Shown here piece after piece: positions 23,873 through 33,854 of a stretch of 64,000 nucleotides of DNA (position 1 is the first letter of the stretch; the number at the start of each line of letters is the position of its first letter). A program made the position numbers and the translations under genes. Below the pieces are notes generated by a model. That model was given only the letters and a program-made list of their open reading frames with translations, had not been told where the DNA came from and searched no databases. Source of the stretch: Pseudevernia furfuracea (taxonomy: Eukaryota > Ascomycota > Lecanoromycetes > Lecanorales > Parmeliaceae); assembly GCA_022315425.1 (NCBI GenBank), contig JAIUPT010000019.1, forward strand, positions 868,001 to 932,000, given 5' to 3'.

Positions 23873-25333
23873 ATGCCTTCCTTCTACTCGAGCACACTTC
23901 CACGACAGATGCCTCTGACGCCTCCGGACCATTATGATGCGTACCCCAGCAGTGCTCATGCAGCTGGGCAGCTTCCTGCAATCCACACGCTAGGTCAGAC
24001 ACCTAATTACGAGTTGGGAGGACCTGAAGGACATGAGTTCCTGCCACGCCACTCGCAGTACACCCTCGCGCCAATCTCACGGCAGGCGTACCTTCAAGAG
24101 ATCAGTCGCCATGCGCCTTCGAATTATGGTAGTCTCCAAGGCGCTGCAAACTCTTATGCTGCATCAAGCGTCCCCTTGCTACCGCCGATTAGAGTCCCGG
24201 ACCGCTCTTTGGAAGATTTCCAACCCCATGGAAGATCCACTCGTGCTCCTAGTGCTCCTACTGTCCCTCAACCTAGAGAGGAGAAGGCTGTGGGTGGCGT
24301 TGCGGCTCACTTGGACTACGAGATGGAAGACATGGTCGACTTTGTGTCCAAAATGGCACAGGGAATGTATGACATCTATGCCTCTAGAATCTGCCTCGCA
24401 GATATTGACATGACTCGAAGTGTACTTCGCTCGGAGTCCCCGGTGCATTCAGACTTTCGGAAATACGTCTCACAGATTCTCTCGTCGACTCGACTGCCCA
24501 GCTCGACCATCCTTCTTGGACTTCATTACCTTGCGGAGCGGATGACTCGGCTTTCAAACAATGGCAAATACAACCATGGCAGTGGGCAAGTATACCGCAT
24601 GCTTACCACAGCTCTCGTGCTCGGTTCCAAATTTCTGGACGATAATACTTTTCAAAATCGGTCCTGGTCGGAAGTGAGCAGCATACCAGTCAGCGAACTC
24701 AATGTTCTCGAGGTGGAATGGCTGACAGACATCAAATGGAACATGCATATCAATCCTGACGATCCAGAGGGCTTCTTGTTGTGGCATCGTCGTTGGCAAG
24801 CATTCAAGGCGAACAAGGTCGACGTAGCGTTGGCAGAATCGCTGAAGCAGACTCACATTGGTGTGTCGACTGTCTTCAACGGGAGCAATGTGCAGAGGCA
24901 GAGGTCTTTGCACCAGCGGTCCTCTCCGACAGATCACCAGTCAGCTTCGTTCGTTGACCACCAACTTGGTGGTACCGGGTACAAGAGCCATGTGCATTCA
25001 CAGTGGAATACACCTCGCTATGATCAATGGCCCCCGCTGCGTACTCAAACAGACTACTCGCCTCCTGAAACAGGTCCCACGACACCAGAATGGTACACGC
25101 ACGGTGGCTTCGGGTATGGCAATGCGCCGCAGCAGCCGCATCCGGCTATGAAGGTACCTCTGCCACTGCAAGTCCTTGGTTCCAACGCCCCGCAGTCAAA
25201 TTACTACACAGCATATGCCCAGCAATACACTTCTCACGGTCACGGCAATACTTGCGGTTGTGGCTATTGTGGGTCACAATATGACCGCTATTCCATGGCT
25301 CCCAGCTACGGTCCTCAGACAGTCGTCGGCTAG
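23873..25333 (+). CDS. CLG1/Pho80-family cyclin
   Basis: Single exon, 486 residues. A Pro/Ser/Tyr-rich N-terminus (~1-140) precedes a cyclin box of the Pho80/PCL type at about 145-310. This contains DFVSKMAQGMYDIY, the stretch SSTRLPSSTILLGLHYLAER, YRMLTTALVLGSKFLDDN, the family signature NRSWSEVSSIPVSELNVLE and EVEWLTDIKWNMHI. The C-terminal ~150 residues are Gln/Tyr/Gly/Pro-rich and probably disordered, with a Cys cluster CGCGYCG near the end. Yeast Clg1 is a partner of the CDK Pho85, so this cyclin is expected to direct a Pho85-type kinase; its substrate is not evident. The CDS is uninterrupted and preceded by a long leader. Confidence 0.85.
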   Translation: MPSFYSSTLPRQMPLTPPDHYDAYPSSAHAAGQLPAIHTLGQTPNYELGGPEGHEFLPRHSQYTLAPISRQAYLQEISRHAPSNYGSLQGAANSYAASSVPLLPPIRVPDRSLEDFQPHGRSTRAPSAPTVPQPREEKAVGGVAAHLDYEMEDMVDFVSKMAQGMYDIYASRICLADIDMTRSVLRSESPVHSDFRKYVSQILSSTRLPSSTILLGLHYLAERMTRLSNNGKYNHGSGQVYRMLTTALVLGSKFLDDNTFQNRSWSEVSSIPVSELNVLEVEWLTDIKWNMHINPDDPEGFLLWHRRWQAFKANKVDVALAESLKQTHIGVSTVFNGSNVQRQRSLHQRSSPTDHQSASFVDHQLGGTGYKSHVHSQWNTPRYDQWPPLRTQTDYSPPETGPTTPEWYTHGGFGYGNAPQQPHPAMKVPLPLQVLGSNAPQSNYYTAYAQQYTSHGHGNTCGCGYCGSQYDRYSMAPSYGPQTVVG

Positions 25334-26509
25334 CTTCGCCTTGCATCGCTTGACAAGACAAAAGGATATCACTAACGTCTGACCAACATCTGCCACCACC
25401 TGCACAGTCCCTCAGAAAGCGCTAGAGCTCGCAATCTGTACTTCTTCACCTTCTTGAGCTTCTACATTCACAACATTGACTATGACATCACGCAGCGTCA
25501 ACCCTCGTGGACACGAGCTGACAACCTAACACAACGGGTCGCGGCCAACATCTCGGTAGCCTTTTTTCATCAATACATAATATTCAACTTCACAAAAGGG
25601 AGCATCCGGCGTTATTCGCATCAGGGAGAACTAATGACCTCGCATACACGTTCATACGGCTCGAAATTTCCTCTTCAGGATCACGATTTTAAAAACATTC
25701 TAGCCGGCGCTTCTATAGACTTCCTCAGGCGCTCAATCATCGGAACCTCCGCATCGCGGCGTTTTTTTCTTGGGTGGACTTTTGGTTTTCGAAACCACGG
25801 ACCTTCGACGCCAGAGTACTTTATAGCATCTCCCGCATGGCTACTCTCGCTCAGGAGTGCTTTATCAGGGCGGTTTAGGAAAACAGGAGCATGGGCTTTT
25901 TACATTCACCAGTCTTCCTTATAGTTGAAGTGAGCTTCAGGCTTACAACATGATACCCTTTCATGACATTCGTTCGAGCTTCGGGACGGGGCTCGTATTT
26001 TCGTCTCTTGGCTGCTTTGGCTGTGGCCACGAAAACGCTGTACTTGAGCCATTGGGAGGAAAAGTCTGTAGTGTTGGACGAGGCGGAAGCAGTGTCAGTG
26101 ATGCGGTATGAGACTGCCGCAGATCTTTAAAAGAAAATTAGATTTAGGGAAGATTTACGTGCGATCCATGCATGGTGTTTGTTTCAACGATTCGTGAACA
26201 TGTTATGACATATATTCCTTCTCCAAGTGACTATGCCTTACCTTTAAGCCAATCTGGCCTCTAGCGATAGTCCTAATAGGTTCCGTGCTGGTTGAATCAC
26301 TTCAAAGCACGCGATCTCTTGGACCAGAAACACAGGTCTCGGTGGTGAGGGACAATCGGGTCGAAATCTATGATGAGAGATCGCAGACTTGTTTGATGCT
26401 TGCTTTCACGGATATCGAGTACACCCTGCGCGCCATCGCTATGTATGAACATCTGTCCATCTTCCTCCGCCAGGACCGAGCCAAGTCGGTGCCTTCATCT
26501 TCACCGCTC
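25334..26509. other. Interval between convergent CLG1-like and RPT5 genes
   Basis: A 156-codon frame on the plus strand (25454-25924) lies right after the CLG1-like stop and shows no known motif. It is most likely open by chance within a long 3' untranslated region. Nothing else is supported. Confidence 0.4.
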
Positions 26510-28095
26510 TCAAGCGTAGAAATTGACCGTGTCCTATAGATGATATGTCAGCCTTTTCCGTCTCGAGAAGCTCGAGATTGCAACAGGGGAGTCTCACCTT
26601 CTTCTTCGCCTGCACCTCCGCAATGGCATCCACGTAATGCTCATGCCCAATCTTCACCATTCCCTTCCTCAACGCAATCATCCCGGCCTCGACACACACG
26701 GCCTTTAGCTGCGCTCCGCCAAATTCATCGGTACTCCTCGCCAGCTCGGGCCAGTTGACCGCATCATCTACCGTCATCTTTCGGCTGTGGATCTTCAGGA
26801 TCTGTGCTCGGGCTTCCTCGTTGGGCAGTGGGAACTCGATCTTGCGGTCCAACCGGCCTGAACGGAGGAGCGCCGGATCAAGCACATCGACGCGGTTGGT
26901 GGCTGCGAGGACCTTGACCCGGTCGTCGGAGGCGAAGCCGTCGAGTTGGTTGAGGAGTTCCAGCATGGTTCGTTGAACTTCTCGGTCTCCGCTCTTTTCG
27001 CTATCGAAACGCTTCGTGCCCACGGCGTCGAGCTCGTCGATGAAGATGATCGAGGGGGCTTTCTCTTTGGCGAGGGCGAAGCAGTCGCGGACGAGCTTGG
27101 CGCCGTCACCGATGAACATTTGGACGAGTTGAGGGCCGGCGAGCTTGAGGAAGGTGGCATCTGTTTGGGCGGCGCATGCTCGGGCGAGGAGGGTCTTGCC
27201 GGTTCCGGGGGGGCCGTACATTAGTGCTCCTGTAGGGAAAGGATCGGTCAGTCATTGAAAGTTTGGCAGGAGACAGCACAAGGAGGTTATGTACCTTTAG
27301 GAGCTTTGATGCCAATCTTCTTGAATCGCTCCGCTTCCTTCATAGGCCAAACTATAGCCTCCACAAGTTCCTCGATCTGCTTGTCTAGACCACCAACATC
27401 GGTATACTTCTCTGTGGGCTTCTCATCGACCTCCATAGCCTTGACTCTGCTGTCATATTCGGCGGGCAGGGTGTCGAGAACGAGGTAGGAGTCTTTGTTG
27501 ACGCCGATGAGGTCACCAGGTTTGAGAGCGGTATGATCGACGAGACCGATGAGAGGGAGGAAGATGGTTTGGCGGGTGGAGGTTTTGATGACTGCAGATT
27601 TGCCAATTCGAGTTGCATCGAGGTCAATATTGGCACCTTCCTCTGCTGCCTCTTTCTCGACGTCGAGATCTAGAAGCTCTACGACGTTGCCGACGAGGTA
27701 TGGGAGCTGCCTGTAAACATTTATCAGCACCGTAGATCCTCAGATGGCCTGTACCCATTTTAGACACACCTATTGTTCTCAATTTTATCTAAGTTATCCT
27801 TAATCTTCTCTTTCATTGTTGCCTGCTCATGTGTCAGGCGTTGGAATTCGCTCTTCATTATTCTCATATCGTTCTCTAAGAGTCGCCGCCGCGTGATGAT
27901 GTCTCTTGTGCTTGAATGTAGGATCTCGGGGTCGAATATGTCCTCCTCCTTCTCTTCGTCTTTCTTCTCGCTGCCTGCATCCTTCATCTCTGCATCACCG
28001 TCCTGATCAGGCTTCTTGCCATCTTTGCCGCCGTCATCCTTCTTTTCCTCCTTCTCCTCTCTTTCCATGTCATCGAGATCTTCGAGTGTGGACAT
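26510..28095 (-). CDS. RPT5: 26S proteasome regulatory particle ATPase Rpt5
   Basis: Four exons: 28095-27770, 27710-27295, 27229-26598 and a 24-base last exon 26533-26510; 465 residues. Rpt5 is one of six AAA+ ATPases that unfold substrates and open the 20S gate. The acidic/Lys-rich N-terminus (~1-60) leads into a coiled coil (to ~108) and an OB domain. The AAA module has Walker A GPPGTGKT (~253-260), the pore loop QMFIGDG, Walker B IIFIDELDA (~308-316) and the SRH with ATNRVDVLDPALLRSGRLDR. The tiny last exon encodes DTVNFYA, the C-terminal HbYX-like tail that docks in the 20S alpha-ring pocket. Without it the frame would run on into an unrelated tail, which strongly supports the splice. The tail and OB region favour Rpt5 over other Rpt paralogues. 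Confidence 0.95.
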
Positions 28096-28287
28096 GATGG
28101 CGGTAAATCCAATGAACTCAATGAACACTCAGATATGTAGCGAAGCTGTACGAGGTCGATGGAAGTGGATCTCGAAGAAATCTTTGAAAAGGTCCGAAGT
28201 CTAGTGGATATCAATCAGGTTGACCACAGGTTACGCGATTCAAATGCCAAGCATGTTTAGCTTAGTCATCTAAATGCTTCCGGGTTA

Positions 28288-28512
28288 TGAGCGTGCATAA
28301 TGATCCTTACGCAACAGACTTCTGTCAACGCTAGAGCAACGAGAAGCCTTTCTGTTACGGCATAGACGTATGAATTCTCATCGTAAACCAAGCTACTTCG
28401 AGGCAGAAGCCCGCCATTGCTGTCCACACCTTGATAGATCTTGTCCGACGATAACAAACAACTCAATTTTGATAAACCTCGAAGTTGTTCCATGATGAGA
28501 TCAAGATTGAGA
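28288..28512 (-). pseudogene. Inverted partial copy of the gene fragment at 29613-29828
   Basis: Read on the minus strand this encodes NLDLIMEQLRGLSKLS, then LLPRSSLVYDENSYVYAV and ERLLVALALTEVCC. It aligns with the plus-strand fragment at 29613-29828, including the same downstream bases that look like an intron start (GTAAGG here, GTGAGG there, both followed by a segment ending TGCACGCT). No complete gene can be built around it. The protein family is not recognised. Confidence 0.55.
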
Positions 28513-29492
28513 GCAGAACGCTGAGTTTTCAAACCGCGTGACCGAATCCTTAGCTTTAACGAGGGCTCTCATTGTGGCTGCTGAAAGCAGACTATCACGT
28601 AACAGCGATAAGGGACACTGCAGATCCAGCAGCTTCAATGCTTCGTTGAGTCGACGCTACAGGCTACCGCATACGCAGAGATCGTATCCCCGCTCCAAGT
28701 GACAGGCGTAAAAGAACACGTCGGCTTCCTCTGTTCTTCTCAACCGATTTGAATTACAATTCAGAGCATCTACCTGGTTGGATTTACGTTCGAACACTAC
28801 CTTATAGCTACCCCAACCTACGACCTTATACGTCAAAATGATAACCTCTTTAAGCCACTATAAGCAGCAAGATTTTAGTAAACCGCTCTAAGGTTCATAA
28901 ACGCGATGCGTTACAATGCTCTACAAAGTGCAGAGGGTCTACGGCTTATGAATGAATTCTATACCTTCGTGAGTAACAAGCATATTTAATAACTCGCTTA
29001 AACTTAGATATTCTAAGAGATCTTGTTTATTATATGACAGAGTCTAATCAAGAAGAATAAAGACGTGCTATCAAGTTGTCTGACTTATGTTCTGCGTTAA
29101 AGTCATCTTTCTTTGCTATCCGCCCTAAGAGATGATAAGAATATCCTTACATCCGAGCAAAAGATGCTTCGGGATAGATATAAAGCGCACGTTGAATATA
29201 TTTTTACGAGCGATAAAGGAAAGAATACTACTTCTTCTAACGACTAGTTAAAGATAAAGAGTCTACGTTAGCGATTTAGTGATGCATAAGGTACGTCTAC
29301 TATGATCCGCCCAGTGATAGAATAACATTAAGATCATTTGAAGCTTCTGCAAAGTAGAGCACAGAGAATCATGAACTGAGCGCGAAGAGTGAAGAAAGAA
29401 GTTACAAGATCAGCTGAAAAGATATCCTACAGCAAGTAGAACGCTCAGAGCATCTTCCCTAAATACATAACAGTCTTAGTGTCGAAGCTAAT
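28513..29492. other. Decayed AT-rich spacer between the inverted fragments
   Basis: No open frame of note exists on either strand across roughly 1 kb. The sequence is rich in TAAG/CTTA words and stop codons in all frames, as expected of an old, mutated mobile element or relaxed spacer. No terminal repeats or transposase motif could be recognised. Confidence 0.4.
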
Positions 29493-30583
29493 ATGGAAGC
29501 TGCGATAGAGATGTCGATGACCGAATTGGGCGATGGATTCTACATGCTTCTAGCGGTACCTCATTCTCTTTCATCGTACGATTCAGAAATCCAGCATCTG
29601 GCCCTAGTTACCCTAGACTTAGCCATCATCATGAAAGAACTCCGAGGCTTGCCCAAGTTGAGAGAATTGCCGCCGTCAGGTGAAACTTCTGCTTCGAACT
29701 CATCTGATTTACAATCAGAGTGGATCCGTCTACGCCGTGGCGGAAAGACTTCTCGTCGCTCTAGCGTTAACAGAAGTCTGTTGCGAAATGGGAAAGGCAA
29801 GGTGAGGATAGTTTTGCACGCTGAGACTCACATCGTACATTAACGATGAGATGTACTAGCTCTACTACTTTCCGATGCCGACTCAAGCCCAACTGGACAA
29901 TGTGTCACCCGATAGTAACAAGAATTTCATCACGCAGTGCTTCCATCGACTTCCTAAGTTGGTCTATGTACCTTTTCACTGGGCAGAGAGGGACAAAGAA
30001 GACTGGCGGGCGACGAAGCATTCAGGTAACTAGCCCATCCCCTCCGCATAACTAGGTCTAGATAAGATAACAATGATCCGTAGATCGTCTGGAATGCTGA
30101 ACGCTCGAGGTGGCGGCGTTGCGCGCAGAGACGTCGTCATGTCGATTGACTTGACTTACAATAAGATAGAAAGGGTGAGTGCAGCCTTTTTCCAGATCTC
30201 GCACTAATTAACCTCGCCAGAAAAACATCCGAGTCAACGGGTACAACGAGGCAGATACAGGATGTTTGGCAACTCTCGCAATTGTACCCAGGCCGTAGGT
30301 GGGATGGGTTACACAATTTCAGCAAGACTACAAACGATTCGAATTCTCGGGTGAAGGCTTTGAAGACGTCATAGACGCAATGGGTTGGTATATCACGGAC
30401 CACGAGACCTTGAAGAGGGACGGCTGTGCGATGACCAATGCAGAGGAGGTGGTTGCGGAACTTTATGAGATGTATTTTGCGGGGAAAGAAAGATCTCTCG
30501 TCAGGTTCGAGGACATTCTGAGAGCTATGATAGATTTCCACACGACGTGGTCGACAGGCGATAACTCTGCGTCTTCGCCTTAG
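29493..30583 (+). pseudogene. Degenerate gene of unknown family
   Basis: Several plus-strand coding-looking blocks lie in order but cannot be joined without a frameshift or stop. Block A (29493-29810) reads KELRGLPKLREL, then shifts frame and continues VYAVAERLLVALALTEVCC. Block B (29875-30025) reads LPKLVYVPFHWAERDKEDWR. Block C (30085-30296) includes MSIDLTYNKIER and NIRVNGYNEADTGCLATLA around a 44-base intron-like gap, and ends in TAG. Block D (30299-30583), in the same frame directly after that TAG, reads WVTQFQQDYKRFEF, FEDVIDAMGWYITDHE and VAELYEMYFAGKERS. The blocks look like one gene broken by an indel and a nonsense change. Unrecognised introns or two small genes are alternatives. 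No family is recognised. Confidence 0.45.
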
Positions 30584-31581
30584 GTTCGCGGTATCTATAC
30601 CTACTACCTGGACGTCCGCTACGCTCTCCGTCTCGCTTTTACCCTCTGTGTTAGAGTCTAAATTCTTCATCTGCTGCGAATTCGCTCCCCGTATAAAGAT
30701 TCGTCATATAAAAGGTTCTATCTCATTTTCCGCTGTCCATTGTTGTCAAATTGCTCTCTTTTCGAACAAAGGGAGAAGATCTCACGAGGAGTCGAAGCAA
30801 GAAGTGAAACACGAGACGAGAATCTTGTGGGTTTGTTCCTGCGTAGACACTAATCACGAAAGGATGGGATTTGATTGATTGTGAGTAGTTGATTTGAGCG
30901 ATCTATCTGGGAGCTGGAAAACAGTCTATAACAGTAGTACCGAAAGGAACAAGAAATTATGGACCATGAAAGAATAATGATCCGGCCGTATACTCTCCAG
31001 CTTCCCACATGCGCACGAGGGCTCGCTAAGCTCGCATTGTGAATGAGAGCGAGCGTGAGTATTTCGCCTTTGAGGGTAGGGGACGCGGATGTAGTGTATG
31101 AACACGAGAGGCACAAATGGTTTCCGAGGACGGGGCCAGGTGGGGGTTTCAAGGCTGGCAGGGAGAGTATTCAGAATTGATTAGGGGATAGGGAGAATGG
31201 ACGGGGGTATGGTTGAGCCAAGATCACTGGGCTGTTCTGTGAGATTGCTATGAGCAGATGTGAGGGCAAGGGTTGAGAAAGGAGAAGATGGTACAAATGA
31301 TCATGAAGGGCCTGCTGCGAAGGCAAAGTAAAAGATAAGGAGCACGTGCATCTTGTTATGTTGGTTAGAAATGAGGAAAACATAACCTGATATAATGTTG
31401 CCGAGATTATCATGTTTGCCGCTGGTGATTTGAAGAAGGATGACTGTAAAACGTTATACGGTTTTGGCCAGAAAAAGGTTCTTTACCGACCCTCGCGCGG
31501 ATAATGAGGCAGCTGTTTCGAGAATCAAAATGGATACACTAGGAATCCTCGCAAGGGGGAAAGAGAGAAGAAGACGGAGGG
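30584..31581. other. Gene-free interval before tRNA-Ala
   Basis: Only short frames without motifs or splice continuity occur on both strands. Nothing else seen apart from the T-run terminator that follows on the minus strand. Confidence 0.4.
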
Positions 31582-31589
31582 AAAAAAAA
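31582..31589 (-). terminator. Probable RNA polymerase III terminator (T8)
   Basis: Eight consecutive T on the minus strand begin 18 bases beyond the inferred discriminator base of tRNA-Ala. There is no longer T run closer to the gene, so this places the true 3' end near 31608. Confidence 0.6.
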
Positions 31590-31607
31590 TCATATCGTAG
31601 ATGATAC

Positions 31608-31801
31608 TGGCTGCGTGACCATCAGTACATACTATACAAATTATCTCTCAAGAAACTTACAGAAGCGGGGGATCGAACCCCGGGCCTTCCGCAAGCGAAC
31701 CATATAGCAGATGCAACTGTAAAACTCTTAGTATCAAAGATGATATACCCGAGCAAATCAGTTGACTTACAGCGGACGCTCTGCCACTGAGCCACATCCC
31801 C
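31608..31801 (-). tRNA. tRNA-Ala(UGC) carrying two extra GT-AG insertions
   Basis: On the minus strand the 5' part reads GGGGATG TG GCTC AGTGGCA GAGC G TCCGC T (31801-31771): acceptor strand, D arm, anticodon 5' stem. After a 54-base segment (31770-31717; GTAAGT...TTTTACAG) comes TTGCA, completing the loop with U33, anticodon UGC and A37. An 18-base segment at the normal intron site (31711-31694) follows. Then come the GCGGA stem, variable loop, T arm CGGGG TTCGATC CCCCG and CTTCT. A second 50-base segment (31660-31611; GTAAGT...CACGCAG) separates CTTCT from CCA. With both removed the acceptor pairs 6 of 7, includes the alanine identity pair G3:U70, and ends in A73. A- and B-box promoter sequences are intact. 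Without removal the acceptor has two mismatches. It may be functional by unusual processing or a disrupted gene. Confidence 0.75.
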
Positions 31802-32113
31802 GTGATCAATTATGGCTCCTAATGTATGATCTATTCCTATTGCGCAATATTTCAAAGCAAGGAAATTCTTCGAGTTGACTTTCACATTTTAAAGTAACCG
31901 GAATCGTGGCGGCTATTTGGCGCATACTGGACGCTGGCTCGCTGGACCCTTTTTATGCCAAGACATGTCGCGTCGGGCCGAAGCTTGCAAATAAGTGAAC
32001 AAATCAACAGCACAAATTTCCTACAAAACTTGTCGCAATACTGTCTTCTTGGCCAGAGACCGTTGCTTACACTCGAGCATGCATTGAAAATCGACCCAAT
32101 CACCCCCCAGCAA
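31802..32113. other. Spacer between tRNA-Ala and PRMT1
   Basis: This holds the divergent upstream regions of the tRNA and the methyltransferase. An in-frame Met at 31955 would extend PRMT1 by 53 residues with no family support. Confidence 0.4.
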
Positions 32114-33452
32114 ATGTCGAAGGGGTCAGGCGCCATGGCTACATCAACGCAGGCGGATGATAAAAAAATGGCCGATATGGATCACGCAGAGGTTCATTAC
32201 TTCAATAGGTACTGAGCTTTCCACGTATGAAGTAACCCATGCTGATCTCTCATACCTAGCTACAATCACCATGGTACTTATCGGGCTCATCCTTAGGCTT
32301 GAAGAGCATGCACTGACAGCTCTGTCCCACTTTAAGGCATACATGAGGAAATGTTGGTACGCCAATCCTCAAAGTGACCCAGATTGCTGTGAGGTACTTT
32401 ATTGACGTGATGCGGCATATCAAGAAAGATGAAGTCCGAACCAAGTCATACCAGAATGCGATCTACCAGAACAAACACCTTTTCAAAGACAAAGTCGTCT
32501 TAGACGTAGGATGTGGTACGGGGATTCTTAGCATGTTAGTGCCTATTACCTCCCTCCTCCAAGCCGGATATAGACTAATGTTTACTTGTTAGGTTTGCGG
32601 TCAAAGCTGGCGCGAAACATGTAATTGGCGTAGACATGTCTACGATCATCGAAAAAGCACGGGAGATCGTTGAAGCAAACGGGATGACATCGAAGATATC
32701 ACTACTACAAGGAAAGATGGAGGAAGTGCAACTGCCTTTTCCAAAAGTCGACATAATCCTTTCTGAATGGATGGGCTACTTCTTGCTTTACGAGAGCATG
32801 CTCGACACCGTCCTTTACGCCCGGGATACTTATCTCGTATCTGGAGGCCTAATCTTCCCAGACAAAGCCACTATTTTCATGGCTGGTATTGAGGATGGCG
32901 AGTACAAAGACGAGAAGATTGGATGTGCGTTGACTTAGACGATCTGAACAAGAGTGGAGTGCTAAATTTCGCATAGTCTGGGACAATGTCTACGGCTTCG
33001 ACTATACGCCTTTAAAGGACACAGCGTTGACAGAACCGCTAGTGGACACGGTGGAAGTCAAAGCCTGCGTGACCGACCCCTCGAGAGTATTCTCAATCGA
33101 TCTATACACCGTTACCGCCGCCGATCTTGCGTTCCAAGCTCCGTACGTCCTGAACGTTAGGAGGGTCGACTTCATACACGCCTTGATCGCTTGGTTCGAC
33201 ATCGAGTTTACCGCATGTCATAAGCCCATCTCGTTCTCCACTGGTCCTCATAGCAAGTACACTCACTGGAAGCAGACTGTCTTCTATCTCCGAGATGTCT
33301 TGAGAGTCGAGGAGAACGAGCAAGTGACAGGCTTCTTGACAAGCAAACCGAACGAGAAGAAGAAGAGGGATCTTGACATCACGATCTCTTACGAGCTTCA
33401 AACAGACGATGAGAGCAGGCTTGCTGAAGGAAGTCTCGATTACAAGATGTAA
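32114..33452 (+). CDS. Type I protein arginine methyltransferase (PRMT1/Hmt1/RmtA)
   Basis: Six exons: 32114-32208, 32260-32273 (14 bases), 32337-32356 (20 bases), 32425-32534, 32593-32924 and 32977-33452; 348 residues. The enzyme makes asymmetric dimethylarginine on histone H4 and RNA-binding proteins using SAM. The splices restore SYNHHGIHEEMLKDEVRT, invariant in PRMT1 orthologues. Motif I is VVLDVGCGTG (~67-76), post-I GVDMS, and the double-E loop is SEWMGYFLLYESM with both catalytic Glu. The THW loop (YTHWKQT) sits near the C-terminus and the protein ends SLDYKM. Length matches the family. The start could be 32114 (MSKGSG) or 32135 (MATSTQ); I chose the first. Two micro-exons make automatic models of this gene error-prone. 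Confidence 0.93.
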
Positions 33453-33854
33453 AGACGCTTCCTGAACATCAAAAGGGCGCTCTACTGATATCGCGCAGGT
33501 GCTGACAATCTTTCGTCATACTATTAGCTGATCTCTGAGGCACTCTCCAGAATGGATAGTGGACCGTGTTCGTCAGTTTGACGTCAGCCTGCATAGCGAT
33601 TTTAATAGAGAAATGACAAGCTGCACAACTGAACTGGGATGATGTGCGGGTAAGACTTTTGATCAGACCATATTGACGGCTATCAAAGGCATCCTCATCT
33701 ACAGCCTCTATAAAAGCTACCGGTGACCGTCAGTGATTCCAAAATCGCTGAAAAGCAATCTGATTAACAGAGGGCCAGCAATGCAACATCCACAGAACCC
33801 TCTTTGCCGATTGTTGCAGGAAACTCGACGATCTTACATTGACCACGCTGATAC
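33453..33854. other. Spacer between convergent PRMT1 and NADAR genes
   Basis: Only 3' flanking sequence; no frame with support. A 154-codon plus-strand frame at 33839-34303 is the antisense of the NADAR coding exon. Confidence 0.4.

Noticed and set aside
25454..25924. 156-codon plus-strand open frame after the CLG1-like gene
   Set aside because: No domain, biased composition or splice context; most likely 3' untranslated sequence open by chance.
30137..30670. 177-codon minus-strand frame
   Set aside because: The plus strand over the same bases has more protein-like blocks (FEDVIDAMGWYITDHE and others); the minus frame has no recognisable motif.
31692..31771. Reading the tRNA at 31608-31801 as tRNA-Tyr(GUA) with one long canonical intron
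   Set aside because: The anticodon stem TCCGC/GCGGA would then leave G at position 33 instead of U, and the body and G3:U70 pair fit alanine.
31622..31885. 87-codon minus-strand frame over the tRNA-Ala gene
   Set aside because: It is the translation of tRNA sequence (the DVAQWQSV... GRPGVRSP pattern typical of tRNA genes read as protein).
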